Source: Steromphala cineraria (lineage: Eukaryota > Mollusca > Gastropoda > Trochida > Trochidae). Taken from it: a stretch of DNA of 64,000 bases. The translations under genes were made by a program, and so were the position numbers. The stretch spans positions 31,816,673-31,880,672 of the forward strand of contig OU744732.1 of assembly GCA_916613615.1 (NCBI GenBank), read 5' to 3'. Shown in pieces: positions 24,664-38,100 of this stretch (its first letter is position 1; the number at the start of each line of letters is the position of its first letter). A model generated the notes under the pieces. The model did no database searches, was not told the DNA's origin, and saw only the letters and a program-made list of their open reading frames with translations.

Positions 24664-26530
24664 TGTATCCAATTCCATAAATTGTTTATTTCTTCATCAA
24701 ACAAACTTCTAAACTGCCACTGACAGAATTTAATTATTCAGCATTAGAAAACAATAAATAAGCTGTAACTGCAGCCTCTAACTCTACAGCCTACAGTGAC
24801 CTATTCAGAGAGCCAGATAAGGTTGTTTGAAGGTAAACATGAAATCTAATTAGTGTTAAGCTAGAATAAATCCAATAATTATTTTAAGACGATGATAAAG
24901 GGGAAGTTTGTCTCCTTCTACAACTATCTCCAACACCGACCTTTACAGAAAGATGAGGTTGTTGGAAAATGCTGACTTAGTATCATGACACGAGAAGGCT
25001 AAAATTTATCAAATCCATAATGAAATAAATTCAGAGGGATAAAGTACAGGCTTGCATTTTTCCCTAATTGGTCATAAGCATATTTGGTGATTTCGTAAAT
25101 CAACAAATACATTTTTGGGGACCTTTTACGCCATTTTCCATTTCAAGTCCATTTGACCTTACCTAACATAGACCTTTGGTTATCAAGACTGTTTCAACTG
25201 TTTGAAAATGGACATGCTTAAAGGAACAGTCCTATTGGGAAATTTTAGCGGGAACTAAATTCAAGAGGACACAGTGATGTATTTTATTTTTTGTCAAATT
25301 GTTAAATCTAGAACAACTAAAATCTACCCTCACTAACATATTTGTAAATAAGTGCGATAATAAATAATATAATAATAAAAAGTAATAAATAAATAATCAT
25401 ATGAAAATCATATATATATTAGTAGCAGGGAAGTATACTTGATTTGTTCCACAAAAAATACCGCGATAAGACTGTCCATTTAAATAAACCTAAATAGCAA
25501 GTAAATTTGAATGTGAAATCCACAATAAAGGGACGCGCTTAACGCAATTCCGATGTTTAAGGACGATGAATTTAGCGACCTTCCCCTGCAATGACCTATA
25601 GAGAGATGAGGTTGTTTGCTTGTACAGTGTTCTGCCCTGGGGCTATGGAGCTCTTGATACACAATTGATTTTATGTCGCTGACAGTTCTCCGTGATTTGG
25701 CACCGATGTTGGTATTTTCACCTACAAGGAATCTCCTTTAGCAAGTCATCAGCTGACTTATGGCTCGCTGTTGTTTATAGGAATTCATGGATTTTTGTGT
25801 GAATTTTTATGTTTTTATGGTTTTCAAGAAATTGAATGTGCCTAGTATAAGAGGAAATTTGTGTTGTCTTAAGAGACTCGGTGAGATGACTATGAAGTGG
25901 TTTTCGAATACTTTATTATTTGGTTTGTTTTAAAGTTTTTCTTTATCATAGAATCTATCTTAATAGATTTGTGTTTTAGATCCTGATGCAATGAAATTCA
26001 AATTTATGTTTTCAGAATTGTACTCTTTGTGGTTGACTGTCGTATGCTAAGTTTGACTATGAATATGAATAAATATGTCCTTTCAGACTCTTGATATCTA
26101 TCTCTATTTTGTTCTTTCTCTATTTCTCTATTATAATTTTATGCAAAATTAAATTTATTGTATCATGTCAATCCTTTTTCTGAACCCAAAAAGGTTTAAG
26201 AAAATCATATATATACGTAAACTTAATGTCACATTTTCAGATCCAGAAAAGATTGCAACGGAAACAATTCTAAAAGAGATAAAAAGCCCGAAGAGTCCAA
26301 TTTTGAAAATGTAATTGTTCAGCAAAAATGTAGCGGGGGGTGAAGGAGAACAGTTGAGTTTTAGAAAGTTCAATTCAAACTATACGGATTCAATTCCAAC
26401 ATCTTATTAGCCTGAAGGATATCTCTTGGATCTGATTTCAATAGGTTCTGGAGAGGGAATTGTGGAAGAGAATTGTTAGTGCTGAAAGTGATAATGGGTG
26501 GAAACGTATACAGATCCAGATCCTGGAGTT
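24664..26530. other. No gene recognised
   Basis: AT-rich sequence; 25200-25680 has a slightly different composition and some short phrases shared with 60240-60480 (TACCCTCA..AATATG). No exon or clear element border. Confidence 0.45.
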
Positions 26531-26539
26531 TGTAGGGGT

Positions 26540-27110
26540 GTTTGGGTATGTTGTTTTTTTGGTGTGTAGGTGTTTGGGTGTGTCAGTATGTAGGTGTTTG
26601 GGTGTGTCAGTGTTTGGGTGTGCCTGTGTTAGGGTGTTTTGGTGCGTAGGTGTATTGGTGTGTACGTGTTTGGGTGCGTAGTTGTTTGGGTGTGTCTGTG
26701 TTTGGGTGTGTAGGTACTGGGTGTATAGATGTTTGGGTGTGAAGGTGTTTGGGCGTGAAGGTGTTTGGATGTGTAGATGTTTGGGTGTGTAGGTGTTTGG
26801 ATGTGTAGGTGTTTGGGTGTGTAGGTGTTTGGATGTGTAGGTGTTTGGGTGTGTAGGTGTTTGGGTGTGTAGGTGTTTGGGTGTATAGGTGTTTGGGTGT
26901 GTAGGTGTTTGGATGTGTAGATGTTTGGGTGTGTAGGTGTGTAGGTGTTTGGGTGTGTCATAGTTTTGGTCTGTAGGTGTTTGGGTGTGTCATTGTTTTG
27001 TGTTTGGGTGTGTTGGTGAATTAATTTTTTGGTCTGTAGGTGTTTCGATTTGTAGGTGTACTAATCTGTTGGTGTTTTTGTATGTAGGTGTTTGGGTGTA
27101 AGGGTGTGTA
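26540..27110. repeat. G/T-rich minisatellite, 16-bp unit GTAGGTGTTTGGGTGT
   Basis: About 33 units with substitutions, best preserved at 26750-26940. The + strand is almost free of C and carries regularly spaced GGG. The 110-codon minus-strand frame (repeats of THPNTY and TPKHLH) follows from the repeat. Confidence 0.95.
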
Positions 27111-27119
27111 TGGGTACAG

Positions 27120-28285
27120 GTGTGCATTCCAGTCAAGAGGGTTATTAATATAGAGGAAGAATGGCTGAATTTTTTTCCAAAAGGCTATAGAATATTTAAG
27201 TATTGAATTGTGAATCAAAGTATTTGTTCATGAAGTTTTGTAGTTGAATTTTTATGTTGATATTATATTTTTGTCATTTCCACTATGATGAGATAACCAT
27301 TACCAATTCTGATGTTGAAATATCTTTAGTTTCTACAATTGTATTTATGTTCAGTTAAATTCTGTATAATAAATCTTAATTCAACAAATCAATTTTATTT
27401 GGCCTTCTAAATTCACAACAATCACTCATAATTCAATTCAGTAGAAAACAACAAGTCCAACATAAGAAATTCAGCATTTCTATCCTGAATTATTGATTCC
27501 CACAAATCTTGTAGTTTGTAATGAAGAGATTTCCAATGTGAAAAACATCACCTCTCGTCCGTAGCTTCTAGCTTACCATTCAGGTGGAGCACCTGGACCT
27601 GTTGTCATGGTAATTGGCAAATCTTGCTTTCCTCGTCTGCTTTTGAAGGTTTTTTAAGAACCTATTAGACATCCTTCAAATGAATAAGGGTGGAGATCTA
27701 TGAAGACTTCCTACACCAGTCTTCTAAAGTCCGTAAGCTCAACATATTATATAGCAACTGAGAAATGCACTTTTATAAAATCAAATTGGTTATTTTACTT
27801 TATCGTTTCATCATATAATTTGTTGAAGTACATTTTGAATGCAAAACCTGCTTCCCCTGTAATTCAGTGATCAATCTACAAATATAACCTGCTGAGTACA
27901 GGGACTTGCTTACACAATGTCTTGTGAGTCCATGCGGATTGTAATGAGCCCTTTAGTGTAAGCAATAGCACCAGGAAAACACCTTGCATCTTGTGACTCA
28001 GAGATTCAAATTAACGAGTCCTGTGAGTTTTGTGAGTATTTGAAGAAGGACTCAGGGGTAAATTTATCACTGATAGCTACTAGCTATCCGAGAAAAGGGC
28101 ATTTCTAAATGCAACATTACATTGAATTTTGCAGGGGAATCTGAAAAATGCATTACCTCATCATATTTTAAAAATCTTGTTGATACCTTGGTCGGATAGC
28201 TTCAATTAATATAATTCTTTTCAAATTTCAATTTTCCTTTACAATTATATCATATAGGTACCTTTTATGATTTGTTCAACAGTCT
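27120..28285. other. No feature recognised
   Basis: AT-rich; no exon, TIR or tandem repeat that I can support. Confidence 0.5.
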
Positions 28286-28292
28286 AATCTAT

Positions 28293-28746
28293 GTAGCTGC
28301 GATCACAATCTGATTAAAATCACCCGTGCTCCGAGGAATAAAATATCAAAAATATTGTCTCTATCGGGGCTCAAACCATTCGGGATATCCTCTCCGTCTC
28401 GGTCTGAATGCACCCACCTCTATCGCGTGTTGCAATAGTTTAGCGCAGACAGACCCAGTCGTAAGCTTTCCAATCATATCCTTGTTTTTAAATAGCGTTT
28501 AGCGGCGATTATGTATAACGAATGGTACACTGGAGTTACCTGCCCCTGAGGGATACAAAAGCTTTCACTGCACTCCTTTCGATTGGCTAGATGAGCTTGT
28601 GTCAGAACATGCGGGCAATAGGGGTGACTTCAGACTGTGAATGAGAGGAAAGCCGGGCTGGGTGAGGTTCAAACCCCGCTAGAGATAATATTTTTACACT
28701 TTTTTCCTCGAATCATAGTCGATTTTAATCAAACTGCTGCGATCAT
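28293..28746. mobile_element. MITE-like element with long imperfect inverted arms
   Basis: Left arm GCGATCACAATCTGATTAAA (28297) through TCTATCGGGGCTCAAACC to TCTGAATGCACCC pairs imperfectly with the right arm 28611-28744, read inversely as GGGGTTTGAACC, CCTCGAATCATAG and TTTGATTAAAATC. Arms are about 130 bp, with about 170 bp between them. No target duplication is clear. The GGTTCAAACCCC phrase is part of the arm, not a tRNA. Confidence 0.65.
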
Positions 28747-30370
28747 TTCTTAAACGAATGATTTACTTAAATATATTTTCAAAGATTGGCAACTCGAATC
28801 CATTTCCCCATTCAATTCATTTCCTGAATTCATTTAAACATATGATGATTTACTTACATGGATGTTCCAAGATTGGTTAAGCTACTAAAATCCATTACCC
28901 TCCAAATCAGTTACTCCAATGATTTAAAGATGTTGACACTTAAAGAGCTGCATGCAGTTTTCGCTTGATAGACATGAACGACAGCTTACTCTATGTCTAC
29001 AGATAGTCAGGTTGAGATATGAGGTGTTCTGTAACCCTTGAGAAAATATGTTTTGCGTGAACTGTTATTTGATTGATTTTAAAAGCTGATCAAAAGATAG
29101 ATTATAAATCATTTTTTTCAAACATCAAGGTAAAAAATATATTGATTTTGTTATCAGATTACTTTTTTTACATGAAGAAAAATTCAACCTCTTTGAAATA
29201 GAAAGTTTTTATATCAAATTTCTTGTTTTCAAAATTGACATTAGAGATAATCCTGAAAATATTGTTTATCTAATTCCCAATTTTTGCATTAAGGAAAAAG
29301 AAATGCAATTTCTTACTGAAAGGCCATCAAGCACAATTTTCTCAAATATATCGTCTTGAATTCTCAATTTCCATATTTGTTGAGAGAAACTTGATCAAAA
29401 TATATATATGTCTCAAACAAAGCACATATATCTTCTTTATCAAAACATCCAATTCTACTTTGCCATTTCTTCTCCAACATATTTCAACTGATCTTCATGA
29501 CATGAAGCAATTTTCTTGAGGATGTATATCATCAAATCTCCAATTTCCATCTGTAAAATGATCACTCAAAAATAGAAATTGTGATGCTTCAAAAACTTGT
29601 TCTCTGAAGAAACTTTGGAAGTTTTTATATCACGCTGCTCTTAGAATTACGCACGTACAAAGACAACATCTTCTCATTTTGTATGTAAGACAGGCCATCA
29701 AGACACAATTTTCCCGATCATTGGGCTATTGTACGCAAAATGTAAGATGTACGCCTGATCAATTTTGAATGTGGGGAAGCGGAGAGTTTCTTTGATGGAA
29801 CTGAATAGCTCATTTGGCGCCGATGGTAGATGGCTCGATTAGATCTCGATTCTGGAGAGAGTTGTCAAAGCTTGTAGAAGTTTCTGTAAGTTTCTCTAGA
29901 TGCTTTGGGAGGTCGTCACTTCAAGTAGAATTTTATTGGCAGACGTGGATTCGGAAACTATCTTGACCCAAACATAACATATGGTCTGCAATCATTGTAG
30001 ATAAAAAAAATGGACTCATGTTCATTGATTTTCCTATTTTGGGCTCAAAAACATTAAAAGAATTTTTTGAATTCTTTTGCCTTTGTTAATTTTTTTATGA
30101 ATTTGTGCACTTTTGTTTCTTTCCTTACCGTTGGATGGTCATGATCCTGTTTTTTTATGAATTTAAATTTATTTTCAGTATTATCAAATTTTTCATTGGT
30201 TTTGGAGTGCAGCTTTCTTACTGGTTTCTTTCAGTAAAAGGTCTTATATTTGGTTGCATGAGTTTTCATAAAGAGTAACATTTTTCTTGAGGCATTTGAG
30301 AAATATTTTTCTCAGAAGCATTACTTAAAAATGTTCATGATATATGAATACAAAAACTTGACATAGCTGA
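28747..30370. other. No feature recognised
   Basis: AT-rich; no supported exon or repeat. Confidence 0.5.
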
Positions 30371-30374
30371 AATG

Positions 30375-31075
30375 CAATTCTTCATTTACAGTCTGTGTCT
30401 CTGTGATGATCTGCTATGATCTACTAATACTGTAAACCTCATTCAGAAAAATTATATGATATTTCGTTCACAATCTGTGATGATCTACTTCAGGTAATTA
30501 ATAATACCTTAAAAATACTGCATGGATACAAAAACCTGTAAACCTTTAGCAGATAATGCTCCAATATTTCATTTACAGTGTTTGATGATCTACTTAAAGT
30601 TATAGCTAATACTTCATTATATTGCATGATTACAAAAACCCGACAAAGCTGTAAACCTTTAGCAGAAAAATTATATAATATTTCACTTAAGATCTGTGAT
30701 AATCTACTTCAGGTAAAAGCTCCATCAACTGCATGAATACAAAAAGCTGAAAAATCTGAAAACCTTTAGCAGAACAATGATTATATATTTCATTTACAGT
30801 GTTTGATGATCTACTTAAAGTTATAGCTAATGATTCATTATATTGCATGAATAAAAAAAAAATGAAAAAGCTGTAAACCTTAGCAGAAAAATGATACGTC
30901 TCATATTCTGTCATTGATGATCTACTTCAGGTAAAAGCTTCATTATACTGCATGGATACAAAAACCCGAAAAAGCTGAAAACCTTTAGCAGAAAAATTCT
31001 CCAATATTTCATTTACAGTTTTTGATGATCTACTTCAAGTAATAGCTATTACTTCATTATACTGCAGTTATAGTG
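30375..31075. repeat. Tandem array, about 100-119-bp units
   Basis: GATGATCTACTT(C/A)A(G/A)GT recurs near 30487, 30587, 30701, 30808, 30927 and 31027, with AACCTTTAGCAGA and ATACAAAAAC between. About six units of unequal length. Confidence 0.88.
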
Positions 31076-31251
31076 CTATATAGCCTCACTTCCTTATCTT
31101 TCAGCAATAACAGATGAACATTTTACACTCACAAAATCCCGGCGGTAGACAGCCTTTTATTGGCAGTAATCAATAACTACTGGCCAGCTGAATCGTTAAT
31201 CTTTAATTACTTCTCACTGATTGTATAGCGTCTGTGGAACATCATTCTTAA

Positions 31252-31585
31252 AGGGACAGTAGCATGGTTTAGAGGGAATAAAGGTAATGTCAGGAAAATT
31301 GAAATAAATGGTTCCAATTGAAATACAATGTATTTAAATTAAATGAAGCAGTAATGAATCGAATATATAATGTCAAGTTCAGCCATGCAATTCCTTTTTC
31401 TTACACAAAATTAATTAAAGGTGTTCACAAAAAAATGGCCGCCAGTGGACTTTATGTGACTCTTTAAGATTAGTTATATGACTATTGATGTTGGTTTGTG
31501 TAATGAGATTTTTGACACTATCAAAATAATACATTTACAATTATCAGTGAAAAATTGTGAAATATAAAATTTTCAAAAAACATGC
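31252..31585. mobile_element. TTAA-flanked MITE, copy 1 (diverged)
   Basis: Starts TTAAAGGGACAGTAGCATG and shares GATGTCAGGAAAAT, TTTCTTACACAAAA and AAATGGCCGCCA with the three intron-4 copies. The right end (AAAAAACATGCTCTTTGG) is worn. It lies 340 bases upstream of exon 1. Confidence 0.8.
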
Positions 31586-31923
31586 TCTTTGGATTGACTG
31601 ACCCCCATCAATAATGGGAATTGCACTCTTCTCTGGCGTTAGGGGCCAAAATATAAAGAATAACATCAATGTTTATATAGAATACATAGTGAGTAGTCTT
31701 CTAAAACCAAACTTTTATCGATCTGCCAAACAATCGCTCAATCTGTTGTAACAAAAAGATTTAGTGACTATTTGTTTGCATAGCTGCTGATGATTGATAA
31801 AAATTTCTTTTTTTAGATTTTAGGTGAAATATTGAAATAAACATGTTTGTGTGTAGCCTTCCACCAGGTTGATTAGTTTTTGACCTTTTGAACATCATTC
31901 TCAACTTCAAACTTTTCTTACAG

Positions 31924-32170
31924 ATGTCAGGACAAAGATACAAGCGGACCAACTTTGAAGATGACGACATCTCTAATGGTGGCACGCCTCCTCCTGTAGA
32001 CTTCCATCCAGGGGTGGTGTTCAAAGGGGGGATAACTCTTTGGCAGAAGAAGACCACACTAGAGAAAGGACTATTTGTGCTGGTGGTGATTCTAGCAATC
32101 TCTCTGTGTGCCATCGCCTCAGTTCTAGCCTTCAGGGAGTCCCAACTGCAGGACATGAACAAAAATCCAG
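31924..32170 (+). CDS. ECE-like: ECE-like exon 1: start codon, cytoplasmic tail, membrane anchor (residues 1-82)
   Basis: It opens with ATG directly after the acceptor TTCTTACAG and ends at NP|GTTGGT, phase 1. Residues 1-49 are polar with an acidic EDDD run at 12-15 and a TPPP stretch at 21-24. Residues about 50-70 are hydrophobic with no charge ([20 protein letters not shown]), the signal anchor of a type II protein. The start is chosen because it is the first ATG in frame and matches the ECE1-type tail. Reading upstream stays open for a few codons only from a TTG. The acceptor implies a 5' non-coding or alternative first exon, as in vertebrate ECE1 with its alternative N-termini; I could not locate it. 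The donor is weak (GTTGGT) but the phase fits exon 2 exactly. Confidence 0.9.
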
Positions 32171-35100
32171 GTTGGTGGTCGGCCATTTTGTTTATTTTGA
32201 ATTCTTTATCCAATGAAGTAGCTGAAGACATAAAGTCCTATGCTAACCTCTGTTTGAATACTAACACTTCCCAAGCCTTTGCCCGATTTCTCTAGCAGGT
32301 AACATTGAAAACAATTATGTCCAAAATTTCAGCCAATGAACACACTTTTTGCGTACAAAGATTGCTTAAATTGGTGTCTCCAAGCAGTATACCATTTTCC
32401 GCTGCGATATAATGTAAGCCTGTTCTGTCACAAATACTTAGAGTGTAATATGCATTCCCCATCAAATGTATTCTAGTTTTTATTCAGCATACATAAATGA
32501 CTGATGTGTTTCAAAATATTGCACAACTAACTTTGATTGCATTCAAACAGGCCCCGGCTTCTCCAGTTATAGCCTGAGAACTGTTGGTATTAAAACAGAG
32601 GATAGTAAAGATTTCATGACTTTGGCTTGTGTTGATTCAACAATGGCAACAATGAGGCAATGGTTGTAGGATTTGATGACATCTGAAGTATGCCTCTGTT
32701 CAACAAGCACACATCTGGTAGACTCTAATAGTATATGTATAACACATATCTATTTCATCTAGAGAATATGTCGCCCAATAGGCCTAGATCTACAAATGTC
32801 ATGATTTATGTTCCTTCCTGTCTCTTCCCAGATTACTGTCTGACACCAGAATGTGTCACTGTGGCCAGTTCCATAATCAACACGATGGACCGGACCGCTG
32901 ACCCCTGCAGCAACTTCTACCAGTATGCGTGTGGGGGGTGGATCAAGGACCATCCTATCCCATCAGGCCACAGTAGGTGGGGCACGTTCAGCGTCTTGTG
33001 GCAGGAGAATCAGCTTGTCATGAAGAACGTCATAGGTGAGAACATTTCATCAAGGAGCTTTGGCACAATGCAATGCATTTCCAATGCATGAAGGGGAAAA
33101 GTATATCAGTTAATTAATTAATGCTGACCATGTTGAGTAGTTAATTCAAAGTTGCATTCCTAGCTTCTGTACATTGCCCCTTTTTAATCAAGTTTACAAT
33201 AAGATGGAAATTCTTGAAAATGAAAGTACAATCACAGTACCTTCAGTATTTTCAGAGTTAAAATTGTTGAATGCCATCATGATGAAATTGACTGCTTGAG
33301 AGGTCCTTGAAATGCTGGGAGGGCTTTGTTAACCCTTTTGGTTGAAAAAAACTTCGGACAAATACGTTTTTGAGTCTGATTTCTGACTTGAAAGGGGGTG
33401 GGGATGAAAAGGTTAAGAGGCCTTTGCATCAGAGTTTTTTCTATGCAAATGCAAATGCCTCTTAATACAAGCCAGGGTGTTCCATGGGCAGATACTGAAT
33501 TGAAAGGGTGTTGACAACACTTTCATTACCGGTAGGTGCTTTGTGAAAAAAGAATTCTCTGAAAGTTTTGTTTCCATTCCATCTTGTCCAGAGCAACCGT
33601 CCAAAGACATGAAGAGTGAGAGTGAGAGGAAGGCCAAGAGATACTTCCAGTCTTGTATGGACAGCAACAAGACCATAGAGAAGCTCGGAGCCAAGCCCCT
33701 GCTGGACATGCTGCAGGGTCTGGGGGGGTGGGGCATCTCCAACCAGTCCGGGGTCTGGAAGAGTGACAACTGGATACTGCAGACGGCCATCGAGAAGGTT
33801 CACCAGCTTGATGTCAGTCCATTGTTCAACATGTGGGTTGGTGGAGATGATCGGAACTCCTCTCGGAATATTCTGTTGGTGAGTACCATCGACTGTTTTT
33901 CCGTATTTGAAGTTCTACTTCATGTAAATGTAATGATGACTTCATGTAAGGGGGAATGATGACTTCATGTTAGGGTAATGATGACTTCATGTAAGGGTAA
34001 TGATGACTTCTGTGAGGGTAATGATGACTTCATGTAGGGGTAATGATGACTTCATGTAAGGGTAATGATGACTTCATGTAAGGGTAATGATGACTTCATG
34101 TAAGGGGGAATGATGACTTCATGTTAGGGTAATGATGACTTCATGTAAGGGTAATGATGACTTCATGTAAGGGTAATGATGACTTCATGTAAGGGTAATG
34201 ATGACTTCATGTTAGGGTAATGATGACTTCATGTAAGGGTAATGATGACTTCATGTAAGGGTAATGATGACTTCATGTTAGGGTAATGATGACTTCTGTG
34301 AGAGTAATGATGACTTCATGTAAGGGGGAATGATGACTTCATGTAAGGGGGAATGATGACTTCATGTAAGGGTAATGATGACTTCATGATAGTGGAATGA
34401 TGACTTCATGTAAGGGTAATGATGACTTCTGTGAGGGTAATGATGACTTCATGTAGGGGTAATGACAGTCAATTGTTCAACATGTTGGTGGTTGGAGACG
34501 ATCAGAACTCATCTAGGAATATTCTGTTTCTGTTTACAAAGTAAGTGTCATACGATTCCCTTTGTGATGGGAAACATAAGTAATGTGTACTTGGCTTGGT
34601 TGATGGCAATCTATTGTCCAATATGTGGTCGATAGGGATGATTGGAACTCATCTCAGAATACTCTGATGGTGGGTGTATTGTTCAGAAGTTTGTAAATGT
34701 TGTGATGATGATGATTCCAAGAGATAATGAGTAAAATTATGATTTTTCAAGATGTGTGTGAATCTCTCAATATTCAGTATATGCTGAAATTTATTTCATG
34801 ATGGCACAACAAAACTTTTGTGACAAAAAATTAATGTCCCATGTGTAATATCTTGACTTATGAAAGTTGCATAACTCAAGGAATGTAACAAAACTGAAGG
34901 AATGTTTCAAGACAGTAGTACATGCAGTTTTCCTTCAGTGTCTGTTGTGTTGCAAAAAATCATAACATCATATATATTAAAGGTTTGTTGTTTTTCAGAA
35001 ATGTCATATAAGAAAACATTTATACCATAATTTCTCTATAAATTTGACTCTCATATTTTCATAAACTTCTCAGGAAATGTCCATGGTTGAACTATTTTTA

Positions 35101-38100
35101 ATTTTTGACCACTCAGTTGGCACTGTGGTTTAAATATTAGATTGATGTGAAATGTAATCCATATAGTTTTTAAAGTTCTGAATACAAGACAATTCCTTTA
35201 AGTGAAAGATCTTATTTTGGACTGTATCAACATTGGCAGTCACTATTTTCAAATTATATTCAATCAATTAATCATTGACATTTTGTTTTTTTTCATTAAT
35301 GTTCTATACTTTGAAGATTTAAAATTCTATCTTAGTTGTTGTGATTTAATTGCTTTGATACAAGACTGTAGGAATCTAAATAAATGAAGGAATGTCATAA
35401 TAGTGAAGGAATGTCGTGATATTGAAGGAATATGTCATAATATTGAATGAATGTCACAATATTGAAGGAATGTCACAAGGCTGAAGGAATGTCACAATAT
35501 TGAAGGAATGTCATAACAGTGAAGGAATGTCACAATACTGAAGGAATGTCACAATATTGAAGGAATGTCACAATATTGAAGGAATGTCATAACAGTGAAG
35601 AAATGTCACAATACTGAAGGAATGTCATAATAATGTCACAATAATGAAGGAATGTCATAATAATGTCACAATAATGAAGGAATGTCATAATAATGTCACA
35701 ATATTGAAGGAATGTCACAATATTAAAGGAATGTCATAACATTGAAGGAATGTCACAATACTGAAGGAATGTCACAAGACTGTAGAAATGTCACACATCC
35801 CAAGTTATGCCGTCTTCCCACTAAGTGTCTGTGTTGTAACAAAAATCAATGATGTCTTCTCTCTGTGCAGGTAGACCAAAGTGGACTGGGCCTCGAGCGA
35901 GATTACTACTTGAATAAATCCATAACGGAAGATAAGGTGAGATATTTGCTACGTAACATCACGCAAACCGGGTTGCTAAGTGCAATATCGACCAGTTTCT
36001 ATGGGGTCATTCTCTTTGTTATGTCTTATACATTGTGTTTATATTTTATTACAAGGCTCCTTTAAGTGCAGGGTATTAAGGATAAGAGAACATTGGTTTA
36101 ATGTGACACAGAATATCTTTCTTAAATTTTTTATTTGGTTTTGATAAGCTACAAAATATCTAATATGCAGATTGAAGTTCATATCCCATCACTGAACTTG
36201 CAAATATATTCATTTATGCATAATATCTCTAAAATGCTTGATTTTATGGAAAAATCAAGAAAACATCTCAAATACATTTAATATTCGAAATTATGCATCC
36301 AATTAATCTACCTATTAGTTACAATACCTAATGAACACTATCGAATCGAATATATCCATTAACCGTTTCACAAATATTGACCTAAAATAGACTTGTTAAT
36401 GTATGTATCTGGTTTCTAAGGATTATAAGGGTTAACTGTTATAAACCTTACAGATGTTTAGCAATGTTTCTAAATAGGCCAAAATCTGTTAGTGAATTTT
36501 TATCTCAAAAATATTTTAAAATGTGTTTCAACAAAAAAACAATATACATATACACATTAATATTTGACATATACAACATTATGTATGTATATAAAAAAAT
36601 TAATGCAATGGCTAAGTTGAAATTTCTATATGAGGTGACCTTAATGATTCAATTATGATCTTAACTAATGTATTGTGTGGAATAAATTCAGAATGGACTT
36701 TTTTTTAAATGTATATGCAAATAAAATAAGGTGAATTGTTTTTTAGAATACCCTTTCCAGCAATTTTGGACTCGAAAAAATACATACATTTCGTGAATCT
36801 GGAGAGTGCTTAAAGGGGCAGTAGCACGTTTTTAGGGGCAATATGAGGTGATGTCAGGAAAATGAAAATTAACGGTTCTAATGGAAAGACAATGTATTTA
36901 AACTAAATGGAGCAGTAATAATTCAAATATATAATGTAAAGTTAAGCCATGCGATTCCTTTTTCTTACACAAAATGATTTAAAGGTGTTCACACAAAAAT
37001 GGCTGCCAATGGATTTTATGTGAATCTTAATAATTTGTTCTCTGACTATGGCTGATTGGTTTGTGTTATGAGAGTTTTGACACTATCAAAGTAATACATA
37101 TAGCATTAAAGTACAATTATCAGTGAAAAATTTAAAATATAAAATTGTCAAAAAACGTGCTACTGCCCCTTTAATGCTTTTCCACCAGTTGTAAATCTGG
37201 TGGAAAGTGCAATGTGTAAATTCTAGTAAATGGGTTAATGTCTGAAGAATTTAAGTTCTCGTCTGAAACTGTGAAGTAAATGTCAGTATGCATTGATTAA
37301 GCATACATACAGTCTGCAGTTGGGCAACAAAATGACGGCAGGAATTTATAAGTGGTTAATTGATGTTTTCAACATATCCATCAAGCTCATATACGACCAC
37401 TGTTTTTCATAAATTGATCTATGAAATGTGTTTCAATTAAATTGATTGATAGCTAATTAAGTCAATAGGGACAAACAATAATGGAAAAAGGTAATTTCAG
37501 TAAGAGATTTGAAAAAAATATGCAATGAATTGGTTTGAAGTTAAACAGAAACTTTTGCAATTAGATAATGGTTTCTATGCTAATCCTGCTTTTAGTAAAT
37601 ATCATGAACGGTCAAAGAGATTATTCTGAAATCCCATATCCCCTGAAGGATTTATCCTTGTTTAAATTAAAAACCTGATATTGAGAGATACTTTATTGAG
37701 TATTGGAGGCCATGTGGCCCAGAGTATGAATGCAAAAGTATCATAACATATCCCTCATGCAACACATTTTAAAGGGCAGTAGCATGTTTTTTCAAATTTT
37801 ATATTTTCAAATTTTCACTGATAATTTTACATTAATGCTAAATGTATTATTTTGATAGTGTCAAAAATCTTATTACAGAAACCAATCATCCACAATCGGA
37901 GAATAATAAATATTCAAATAAAGTCCATTGGCGGCCATTTTTATGTGAACACCTTTAATTCCTTTTGTGTAAGAAAAAGGAATCGCATGGCGGAACTTTA
38001 CATAACATATTTGATTTTTTACGGCTTCATTTAGTTTAAATATAATGTCTTTCAATTGGAACAATTTTTTTTGGCTTTCCAGACATCACCTCATATTCCC

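Noticed and set aside
26629..26961. 110-codon minus-strand open frame rich in T, P, H, N
   Set aside because: It lies wholly in the 16-bp minisatellite; the peptide repeats follow from the DNA repeat and no start or splice context supports it.
31761..32231. 156-codon minus-strand open frame, the longest in the window
   Set aside because: Antisense to exon 1, which has a clear start, membrane anchor and phase-consistent splicing; the reverse protein has no recognisable features.
32300..32320. Alternative exon 1 donor at AGCAGGTAAC
   Set aside because: Using it would include an in-frame stop (after CCCGATTTCTC); the donor at 32171 gives the correct phase with exon 2.
33413..33803. Two minus-strand open frames of 125 and 113 codons
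   Set aside because: Antisense shadows of exon 3 of the ECE-like gene, where codon bias of the sense strand keeps the opposite frames open.
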